Below are positions 22,366 to 32,800 of a stretch of 64,000 nt of DNA, piece after piece (positions within the stretch are counted from its first letter, which is position 1; each line of letters opens with the position of its first letter). The position numbers and the translations under genes were made by a program. A model generated the notes under the pieces. It had not been told where the DNA came from and ran no database searches. It saw only the letters and a program-made list of their open reading frames with translations. The stretch comes from Metaphire vulgaris (lineage: Eukaryota; Annelida; Clitellata; Crassiclitellata; Megascolecidae), in contig CM030832.1 in assembly GCA_018105865.1 (NCBI GenBank), positions 19,473,519 to 19,537,518 on the forward strand, given 5' to 3'.

Positions 22366-22545
22366 CAGCTGGAAAAATAATAACCTACAAAACTTTTAGG
22401 GGGACCCGTCACTGTTCTTAGTGGAGTGGGCGGGGGGGGGGTCCAAAGTTTTGACATAATTATAGGGGGTCACTGAAAGTTTACAGTTGTTGAAAAGGGA
22501 GGGGTAAAAAATTGTTGGCATAATTAATGGACAGCCCCTTTTATT
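22366..22545. other. no gene
   Basis: G-rich short stretch with GGGGGGGG at about 22431. Nothing recognised. Confidence 0.5.
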
Positions 22546-23880
22546 TATTTATTTACTTATACAGGACAATTTATTCGGCGCCGTAGGCATAACTAAGGCT
22601 AAAGTCAAAGGCACCTAACAACAAAAAGAAACTTTGAACAGATGCGTCTCAATACTCTTCAGGAACGCTCCGGACGTGGTCTCCATAGTAACCTCCTTCG
22701 GTAAGGTGTTCCACAGCACTGGATTGCCTCTCCGAAAAGATGTCCCCGAAGACTACAGCCTTGGCCAGAGGAGGGACCAGCAGCGGATTGCAAATCCTCG
22801 ACGGAAGCTGAGCGCCGTTGCGCTGATGGAGCAGGTTGTATCAGGTCACGTAGATAGGTGGGGCAGTCCGGGTCGTACAGAGTCCGAAACGTGAGCCAGC
22901 ACCGTTTCAGAACAATCCGCTCAGGAATCTTAAGCCAATGAAGTTGGTCTTTCAGTGGCTGCGACACATGAACATTCCACTTCAGACCAAATATCAGTCG
23001 CACCGCAACACTGATCACCAATTGAAGGCAATTGAGTCTCAGCATAGGCAATTCCAACAGGACGCTATTGCAATAATCAATGCGCGACAATACCAGCGCA
23101 CGTACCAGTTTGATTGTATCTGATATGGGGAGATATCGGCGGATAGCTTTTATCCTTCTCAGATGAAAGAATCCAAGCCTGGAGACATTAGCAATGTGAC
23201 CCGAGAACGAGAGAGTCTCGTCAATCAGCACTCCAAGGAGTTGCAGTTCAGTTTTGGGGACTATTTCCACGTCATCCACCCAAACCGACTCACGAGGAAT
23301 GAGATGCTTTCCGCGCGGACTACTAAACCAAAGTAGTTCTGTTTTGCTTGGATTGAGCGCCAACCGATTAACATCAGCCCACCGTCGAACCAGAGAGATA
23401 CAGGTAGAGATGCGGTGAGTGGCCTCATTTGTATCGGTTGGGAGACAGGAGGTGAACATCTGCACGTCATCAGCATAGGCAAAAGGGGAAGTCCGCACCC
23501 TTCAATAACACAACAGATATCAGCCACGTAAAGAATAAACAAAAGCGGCCCCAGGACTGAACCTTGAGGTACCCCACAGCTCACCCGTCGTGACGAAGAC
23601 CTATGTCCCATCCAAGTGACCGACTGGCTACGATCTGACAGATAATTCCGGATCCAATCGAGAGCTGCGCCACTGATCCCGAAGGTGGTATGGAGGCGGC
23701 TGATCAGGATGTCATGATCAATGGTGTCAAATGCCACAGAAAAATCCAGGAGGCAAAGGAGCGCAAGCCGGCCATTCGAGACCGCCTCCACAATATCGTT
23801 GTAGATCCGCAGCACCACTGTCTCCGTAGTGTCCCTTACGATATGCAGATTGATCTTTGGGCATAAGGCCGTTCCTGGTC
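22546..23880 (-). mobile_element. L2/CR1-like LINE, RT domain to 3' end
   Basis: RT reads [40 protein letters not shown], then after one frameshift near 23500 YADDVQMFTSCLP, ALNPSKTELLWFSSPRGKH, LSRIDYCNSVLLELPM and LHWLKIPERIVLKRCWLTF. The 3' tail ACAATTTATTCGGCGCCGTA (plus strand) is near 22566. Truncated in the 5' half of RT. Confidence 0.92.
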
Positions 23881-23884
23881 AGGT

Positions 23885-24300
23885 AGGTCACAAGTTAGTT
23901 AGTTAGTTATAGGCTAATTTATATAGCGCTATTGCCTAGCGGGCTAGAGTCAAGAGTGCTTTACATTGAATTAAAAGAGTGTCCGAACAAGTGCGTTTTT
24001 AGTTTCTTAGCGAATGTTTCCAAGTTGGTCGCGTTGGTGACAGTCTGGTAACGCATTCCAGAGAGCCGGGTTCCCTCGAGTAACAGAACGCTCCCCCAGT
24101 TTGGCTGTTTTCGAACAAGCTGATCATTCACCACCCTCTCCAACAATTTGGCAAGAAATGAGAGGTTTGCAACCGGGCGAAAGTTACCGGGCTCACTCTG
24201 GTCCAGTCCCGGCCGCTTAAGATGAGGCCGAACTTCAGCACTCTTCCACCGTGTGGGGAATCCACTTCCCTTCAGAGAAACTGACAGCAAGACCGCAATA
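23885..24300 (-). mobile_element. internally deleted LINE fragment
   Basis: An early RT segment (PTRWKSAEVRPHLKRPG, GNFRPVANLSFLAKLLERVV) is joined directly at about 24110 to the far C-terminus and 3' tail (GCGCTATTGCCTAGCGGGC near 23924). The middle of RT is absent. Confidence 0.78.
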
Positions 24301-24756
24301 TACTAGCTTCCCGATAACTGCTTTCAAAAGCCCTTTAATATGACAGTGGCGCCATAGAAGTTTATTGATCGATTGGGGAAGAATCGAATGTCACACCAAG
24401 GCTGTGAGTAGAAGTAATTCTAGAAACAATAGTAGAATATCCTAGCACTACAGATTTCAGAGATACAATTTTGGTCAATTGAGCTGGAGTACCTAATAGC
24501 AAGAACTCAGCTTTTAATTAATTAATTCTGACAATTTCATATAGCGCAATACGCATAGCGAAGGCTAAAGTCAAGAGCGCTTTACAAGTGAACTTTTGAT
24601 GAATTAAAAACTTTATGAATCCATCCATGACTGAATATCAGTGAAGGCAGTGGATAAAGTCTCAAGGGATGAGTTTGAAGAAGATTGATAAAAAGAGAAG
24701 AGAATTTGCGTATCATCAGCATAAAGATGATAAGCCACTTGATGTTCATCAAGAAG

Positions 24757-26062
24757 CAGGTGACCATATTATTTTCATGCCGGGACGCCTGGGGAATATA
24801 ACAAACGAGCTGACGAAATAGCATTCCAGTCTTATTACAAGTACGGCAAGTAGTATTAGTGAACACAAACAGTGTCAGTGAGACAATATATACAGCTCAT
24901 AACAGCTGAAACATTACTGTAAATGACAATTGTCAACCAATATAGCGAACATTAATCAACTAATCACTCTAACTGTGACGTACTTGGCAGGATGGCTATT
25001 GCACCTGTAGTGTGTTTCAGTTTGTGCCATTTGTATTTCTCGCTGCTGTGCACACAAGAAGTTTATGATTGCCTCTAATTTGTTGATGAAACTTGGCACA
25101 GCTCAAACCTAAGTTGACTTTCACCAAAAGCATTGCCCTAACTGTCTCAGCCTTTAGTTGACTTTTTAGTTTTTATGTCTGTCCACAAATCATTCATAAG
25201 ACTAAATACACTTTCCACTGGAGCATTTGTGCCAGATAACACTAATGCAAATTGGACAATCTTAAAAATTTCATCAAAGTCAATATTGTTCTGTGTGAAA
25301 AGCTTAAACATCTCAGCCCATCTGTCTCCCACGTTTTTCTCTTCAGCTTTCCACTGAGCAATAGTCTGATCTGTAACATAGTTCTTGATACATATAGCTT
25401 GACTAAACAAGTCATTGCTATAATTAAACGAGGCTTTGGCCGAAATTCTTACAACCAGGTGTGAACTTGCTTCAGTTTCTTCCCAGGAGATTTTTACTGT
25501 TTTATACTAAAAGATTTTAAAGAATTACGAGAGTGAAGATCAGGGCGCATTTTGTAGGAGGGGAAGGGGGATTTTCACCCCCACTGCCCAACTGCACCCC
25601 CTACTGCTACATCCCCCCACCACTACATCCCCCACTGCTACACTTCCCCAACAACTACATCCCACCAAGCTCGACATATTCCCTCCCCCCGCTGCTCCAG
25701 GTCACAAATCGCACCCTGGAGAAGATGCAGTCTGAATTCAACACAGCACCTCCCGTCAATCTTGTGACTTCAGGCAAGCCGCTTCCAATTACAAGTACAT
25801 TAGGTAAGAAACAAAGTCATGAACTATTAAAAATTATAATAAAATCATACTTATGTGACCTACCGAGTTCTGGTAATATTAAATTGAGAAAAGTATGTAA
25901 AACATTGTCACTGTGTCACATTGACATTGTCCAAAATGGTCCCATCATTTTTGAAACCGGGACATTTCTGCATCCCGAGCGTGTCTTTCGTGACACAAGG
26001 ACATGTCACCTTAAAACCAGGACTGTCCCGGTCAAAACAGAACGTATGGTCACCTTTTCACC
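24757..26062 (-). mobile_element. hAT element carrying a transposase remnant
   Basis: The left end CAGGTGACCATA and right end TATGGTCACC (inverted) carry matching inner CCGGGAC blocks. The flanking 8-mers TCAAGAAG (24749-24756) and TTAAGAAG (26063-26070) differ at one base, as expected for an aged 8-bp TSD. Confidence 0.78.
25147..25410 (-). pseudogene. hAT transposase C-terminal dimerisation domain fragment
   Basis: 87 codons including KNVGDRWAEMFKLF, KIVQFALVLSGTNAPVESVF and SLMNDLWTDIKTK. This is the hATC pattern (ALxLSGTNAxxExxFSxMN). Only the C-terminus is left, so the protein could not catalyse transposition. Confidence 0.82.
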
Positions 26063-26421
26063 TTAAGAAGTGAACTCAAGGGGTTGTATAGAGTAAATAA
26101 CAGAGGTCCAAGAACTGAGCCTTCAGGGACACCACAAGACAGCTCAGTGGGAGTTGAGAGATACTCATTATCACTGATTGAAATAATAAAATTAGCTGAA
26201 GGGCATATTTACTTTCTGGCCAAAAGTCTAGAACTATCTTCCTCCGTCTAATAGATTTTCCAATGAACTGAGTGACTTTCATATTTAAAACATTTATTTT
26301 AGTCTGTTTTTCCTCCTAAATCTGTCTAGCTGCTTCCATTCTCATCTTTGAAACTAATCTAAGCTTTAGTGGGTGAATTTCTAGTATCATCGACTGCATT
26401 ATATGACTGGTGCTACGAAAG

Positions 26422-26423
<2 letters not shown>

Positions 26424-26468
<45 letters not shown>
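26424..26468. repeat. (ATT)n microsatellite
   Basis: Pure ATT repeat just beyond the CDC40 3' end. Confidence 0.97.
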
Positions 26469-26472
<4 letters not shown>

Positions 26473-26497
26473 TTAGCATTTATATAACAAAATCAAG

Positions 26498-26503
26498 TTT
26501 AAT
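26498..26503 (-). promoter_or_regulatory. possible CDC40 polyadenylation signal (ATTAAA)
   Basis: ATTAAA lies on the minus strand about 120 bases after the CDC40 stop and just before an (ATT)n run at 26424-26468. It is the best hexamer near the stop. No cleavage site can be read from sequence alone. Confidence 0.35.
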
Positions 26504-26622
26504 AATTTCACTACACTTCATTATTTTAGCACAAACTGGCTAAAAAGAACAATTGTAAACTCAAACGACTATTGTAGCACATAAACACAAATGAATGCTG
26601 GCAGATGTCTGAAACTCTTTCC

Positions 26623-26800
26623 TTAGTCCCAGAATTTAATAAGACCATCCCATCCAGCTGTTGCGATTTTTGATGTTTCATGTGGATGCCATAGGCAGCT
26701 AATGCACACATCATCATGAGCTTTGAACTTCTCATATAACTTTGTTGTTTTCCAGTCCCAAACATACAATTTTCCATCAGCATCACCAGATATAACATAA
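26623..26800 (-). CDS. CDC40: CDC40 terminal exon with stop
   Basis: 178 bp encoding [20 protein letters not shown], then [20 protein letters not shown] and the C-terminus [10 protein letters not shown] followed by TAA. The acceptor is attctttcag|TTATG. The end point matches the family C-terminus exactly. Other reading frames over this exon are shadows. Confidence 0.96.
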
Positions 26801-29800
26801 CTGAAAGAATAATAGCAAATAAAAAATTATATTGGAATTGTGTTGGGCAATTATCAACAGTGATATCTAAAAGCAATTGTGCAAAAGCAAACAAAAAAAA
26901 GAAAATTAATCACATAAACAATAGAAATAAGCAAAAGTTAATAAATAAATATTTTCTGCAACTGCAAGAATTTATAAAAACAATGAAACTTTTGAGGCAT
27001 GATGAGGAATTTTTGACATTGTATGCTGCTAAGTCTTTTATTTTTAGTCCCAAAGACAAGAAGACCAAGAAGAATACAGGAACAATGGACCTACAAGGAA
27101 CTACGTACGCAGAAAGTAGAAGGAGACAGAGAGCAAGGAAGACAAAAAAGATGGATGGGTAACATCAAGGAGGATCTGGAAACAAAGAACATGACAATTG
27201 TGGAAGGATGCAGATTAGCACAAGAATCGAGCTAAGTGAAAATGTTTTTTATCTAACTATAGCCGCCATGCAGGTAGAAAGGGAAGATGACAGGAACAAA
27301 CCAACCAGAGGACAAAAGAGCAAAGAATGAGATTATATAGCAATGTGAATGAATGACTGAGTGGAATATATTGTTTCTCACATAGGGCAGAATCTACTGA
27401 ACCACTCAAAACCTTGTTAATAATAATACCGTATTATCTCACATAAACACGTACATTTTATGGGTTTTTACCTACACGGTCGGTGGCTAAGAAAAACTTT
27501 GTTTGCACGTCAATTTTCAAAAAGAATCTGCCAGAAAATTGTGATTGTCAAGCTTACTCAATAGACATTCTGTCATTGATAGCTAAAAATGATGTAGGCT
27601 TATTGTTTTATGGCATAATGACGGCTGCCGTCAGGAGGAAACTGTCTACTTTGCTTGCACGTCAATTTTCAAAAAGAATCTGCCAGAAAATTGTGATTGT
27701 CTAGCTTACTCAATAGACATTCTGTCATTGATAGCTAAAAATGATGTAGGCTTATTGTTTTATGGCATAATGACGGCCGCCGTCAGGAGGAAACTGTCTA
27801 CTCTTCCAATTTTAAGCAGATTTTGAAAGACAATTGTGATTGTCCAAGTTAATTGAGAATCCCATTGGAGATTTTGGGTGCATATTATACATAGGTATTA
27901 ACATTTTTACATTATGATAACTCTAGAAACTAAGGGTGCGTATTTATACATAGGTGTGTATTATACCCGAGATAATACGGTAATAAAAATAATGCTATTA
28001 TTATACTAGACAATTTATACAGCGCCGTATGCATGACATAGGTCAAAGTCAAAGGCGCTTTACACAAATTAATTAAGCTGGATGGTAAAAGCGCTTTGAA
28101 AGTTATTTATTGTCGTCTTCATCCTTGTCATCTAGTTTCTCGTCCAATTCTTTCACGAGCGTAGATCCACAGAGATTCACGCACAGTGTCCATCGTCATC
28201 AGGCCGCTGCCGCTCCCGCTTCTCTTTGCCGATTGCGGCAGTGAATTGAGCAAGATCTTCCCATGGTACCAGTCGCGGCTCTGCTCGATCATGCCCAGGA
28301 TGTCGTTGCGATACGGATACTCCAGGTCCAACCAAGTTTCCCTCTGCGGACGAACGATGGAGTCAATAGACCGACTTTTTAGAGTCGAGGACGGCGACTT
28401 GTCGGCACAATGACCTGGGTCGTTCCCACAGACGAATGAGATGGTTGGAAGGAGGACAATCCAAGAGGACACAAAACCAACATTGCTGTTGTTCGACATG
28501 GTTCGACGTTGTTGTTCGAGGGCCCTCTGGCGACTGATGCTGTTCCGAATGATGGCTAGGTACGCCCACCACAACCCGTATTTTTTTGAGTAAAAACAAT
28601 GCCTCTCGACGTTTGTGCAGCTGTCCAGCGCGTTCACTCAGACGACGAGGCAGTTTGAAAGAGAAACGCTGCCAAAAACCGGAATGAAAGACAGAGAAAA
28701 CTCGAAAATGACGCGATAGTTTGCAGGTGCAAAATCACCCGCGGGCTGCTGGTTCAGCGCCCTCTATCAAATAGAATTATTATTATTATTAGTTGAATGC
28801 TCTCTAATTTCCAAGTTCTGCTATCTTTCTCTGTTCTACTACTTCTAAGTTCCATGCAATAACCTTTAGCAGAACAAGTCTTGAAGTATAAATGTTACAT
28901 TTTATTATATAGAATGATTAAAAAACAAAGCGCTATAACCACAAAATTCTAGTTTTTGTCAAGTATTCAATGCAATAGAATACTAGTAATTTTTCCTACA
29001 GTAGAGCCATTAGTATTGATTTCCAGTTCTGCTAACTCTCTCTTTTCTAGGTTCCAATCAGTAATCTTTAGCAGAACATTTCAAATGATGAAAGAATTCT
29101 TTGACAAGTCTTTACAATGTTGATTTTAACCCCTAAAAGTTCACTATATTTACATATAATTAATCATCCAATCAGCATAGCTCCAGTCAGCAAAATCATG
29201 CAGCATCAAGAGATGGGTGATGTCAGGTCAATAATAAGTCACTTATCTGCTATAAAAGCCCTCAGGGTTATGATGATAGGCAAGCCACTATTGCGGCCTT
29301 TCAGATACATACACCATTCTGGCTGGGCGTTTAAAGTGACCTGTGATTTTTAATGGGTTAAGGTTTAGAAACTAAGATATATATAATCTGGAGTTCAAAT
29401 TTATTGCCAATATTTGCACACTAGGTATAAATGCTTACAAATTTTTGCAAGAAATATGAGTAATTGAAAAGCATACACACCTCATTTCTGGAGAGAAATC
29501 TAGCCCACAGGCAAAACCTGCAACCATGTGACCTTTGAACACCTTCTTCCTTGAGAATTTGAAGCGATTAAGAGCATTAAACATTACAATTTGATTATCC
29601 ATTGACTGGCAACCCAACCATTTTCCTATGAAAACAAGAAGAATTGAAATTTATTTAAATTGTACAAATTCCACCTCCAAAAATATTCTTCAGATTGTAT
29701 GCTTTTTAGACATTTAATATAACTATGGTGCATATCAACACAATTATGCTTTTATGATTATGCAGTCCAAGAATTCCACTAGTGTAGGAGACTTACCTCA

Positions 29801-32800
29801 ATATTCAAAGAAATTCTGGGTTGGGAATATTTCAACCTTATCACCATTCCATTTATTAAATCAAACACCAGTAACACTATAGTTTTATTACTAAAATCTT
29901 TCTAACATGAGTGAAACAAGCCAAGTGCAAAATATGGGTCTCACATAAATGTAAAGAAATCAACAGTAATGATGATAAACGAAGACAACATTTCCATCAG
30001 GGTTGATCAAAAGAGTGGAGTACAGCATCATATTCTGTTCTCTTTTCTTACAGTCCAGCTCTTGCTGCCATATATGAATATTGGGAAGATCACAGATTCT
30101 ATCATTCTCATTTTGGTTAATATGCTAATATCTTTATCTTTCAGTGTTTAATCCAATCTTTACATTAATCTTTACTCATTATTACATTCTAATGTAATAA
30201 TTCGATTTAGTTGTTATCCATTCTGTAGATGGCAGCTCTTTTTTAGCAATTGTGCCCACTATAAGCTAGGAAAATAGGTTTTATTTGACAGAGGGCTGGA
30301 TTTTGGCTTTGCAAAAGTGTCATTTCTAGGGTTCGAAAAATGATAACTACCCCAAATTTGGTACGATCTTCAAAATTTTTGAACTATTCTGTTCCAATTA
30401 CACCCCTCTACAAATATGCCCCTCACATAAGGGGGTCACCATTAAAAATTTTGTGCTATTGATCTTTGAAAAACATTTGGAGGGGTCCGATTTTAGGCTG
30501 TAGAGTGGACCCTACCCTCAAAATTTATATTTGGGCATGGATGGTTGGAAAGAACAGTAAAAATGCTAAACAATGGTGCAATCTCTTCTTTAACTTCTAT
30601 ATAGCCTGAATATACAGAAATGTAATTTTTTAGCTTGCAAAATTTGCGAAAAAAATTCATTTTCTCCAAGCAATGATTTCTAAGGTTCGAACAATGATAA
30701 CTACCCCAAATTGGGTCCGATTTTCAAAATTTTTGAACTATTCTGTTCCAAATACACTCTATAACTTTGCCGCTCACAAAAGTGGGGTCACCGCTGAAAA
30801 TTTTTTGCTATTGAGCTTTGAACAAAATTTTGGGGTAGAGGTCCGCTTTTAGGCTGTAGAATGGACCCTACCCCAAAAATTTTTTTTTCACGGATGGTTA
30901 GAAACAACAATAAAAATGCTAAACAACAGTGCAAACGTCACTTCTTTAGCTTCTATTTAGCCTGAGATATAGCAAGATATATTAAATTTAAAATGTATAT
31001 GTTCACAGTTCATATGAACGATTTTTCCCAATATTAATTACCCCGAATGGTGACGACTTTTAAAATTTAATTCCCCCATTAAGGGGTTAATAGATCACAA
31101 AAATACAAAATCCACCACTATTGATTAATAGATCCCAAAAATACAAAAACCACCACTTTCCAGTAGCGCCATATTGGCTGCTCGCAAGTGTCTGTACGTG
31201 CTTCGGATTATCGCCGTTCTTGGCGGTTTTACCAATGTCTCGCGCTGTGTCGGTGCGGTTGGTCCACCATTTTATCTAAACCACCAGCCCGTCGACATAG
31301 TACAGGCTATGAAGGGCAAATACTGTTCTGGTCCATGCGAGGAGTTCCATCTTTGGTCGGTTCTGTCAAGTTTGGCAATGGATTGCTGTCTCGGAGACGA
31401 CCGCCTTTAAGGATAGAATGAAGAACATTAAGACTAAACAGAGGTCACTGGTCACTTCTTCTGGATGAGCACTTGTGTGGAATTATAAGAATTGCTGCGT
31501 CGACAGAAGGTGCCAATATAGAGCATTTGTATCGACAAAAACAATGTAAGACTTAACACTAAACTCCTCTATGCGAGACTGTAAGACTAAGTATTTGACT
31601 AGCTGCCTAATATTGTACAAGTATGACTTCAACAGTGTAAACGTTTAACTTCAACCAGTTGATTAAACGTTAAGAATGTGAATTGAAAATTGTTATTCTT
31701 GTGATGTTAATCAGGCACGTTGGAACGAATTTTCAGAAGGGGGTGCAGGTTTTGTCAGGTTACAAGTTGCGACAACGGGAAGAAAACTCGTACCTTAAAA
31801 ACTCCAAAACCATGACGAGGAAAAAAAAGGTCATCGCTAAGAATTGTGTTGTTACTTTAACCCTCGAAAAACCTTGACAAGCAAAAAAACGTTGTCACTA
31901 AGTCACTAAGAAATTTCGTTACTTTATCTCTCAAAAAGCCTTGACAAAAAAGGTTGTCACTAAGAGATCCACAAGACCAGGGGGTGCAGACAGGGGTGCA
32001 GGGCATCTTCTTTCCAGGGGGTTGGCTGCACCCCTAATTTTTTTAGCACCCCCACTTCCTATGGGCCTGGATGTAATGTAATGCATTACGAATTCTTCTA
32101 TAGTGGTCCTCAGACCAGGTCCAAAATTGGAATTTGGCCCTCCGCTTGAAAAGGTCGGTAAACCCTGGGTTAATTGCTAACAAACTTAATAGGTGGTATA
32201 AGCCATCTGGTGTATGTTGCCATTGCTTACCCCAGACCCACGTGTTACCTCACAGTCTAACGCTGCTCTTCAATTTACCACCACCCTTTACCAAGTAAGG
32301 CTGGGTCAACCATAGGGCTCATGTGGCTATCAGACACGCGACCTTTTACTCAATAGCCCAGTGTTGTTCAGGTCAGGTCTTTCTCCTCCAGCTGTGTCCA
32401 GCTATTGACTTCTCCATGACATCTCTCCAAAGTTCTCTGTCCTTTGCTATTTCTTCCAAAGTCATTCGGTGTCTTCTGTCAGTTTTTCCATTGAGGTTCA
32501 GCCCTGCCATGTGCAGATCCTCTTCCAAACCGTCCACCCATCGTCTTTTAGGTCTTCCTTTAGATCTTCTCTCCTCTGGTTTGTAGTTGAAAATTCGTTT
32601 TGGGTTTCTTATTTCTTCCATTCTGAGTACCGTATTTTCACGCATATACCGCACACGTGTATACCGCGCACACGCGTATACCGCGCGGTTTTTGGTAGTT
32701 TATGTTTTAAAAAAGTTGTATAGCGCGCACACGTATATAGCGCGCATGACGGGAATATAAGTCGCTGCCAAGTCTCGCCGTCGTTTTTAAATGCGTTATT

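Larger units (their letters stand above)
24301..26285 (-). mobile_element. CR1-like LINE split by a hAT element
   Basis: RT up to GVPEGSVLGPLLFTLYTTPL lies at 26285-26063. It resumes with HQVAYHLYADDTQILFSF at 24756 and runs down to about 24590. The hAT at 24757-26062 sits between them. A 3' tail of the ATTCTGACAATTTCATATAG type is at 24525-24590. Weak LINE remnants continue to 24301. Confidence 0.82.

Noticed and set aside
26526..26894. 122-codon ORF over the last CDC40 exon
   Set aside because: Wrong frame; the adjacent frame gives the true CDC40 C-terminus with matching splice acceptor.
31174..31410. 78-codon ORF with Cys residues ([13 protein letters not shown])
   Set aside because: It opens with TTG, a second frame over the same DNA is equally open, and no domain or splice context supports it.
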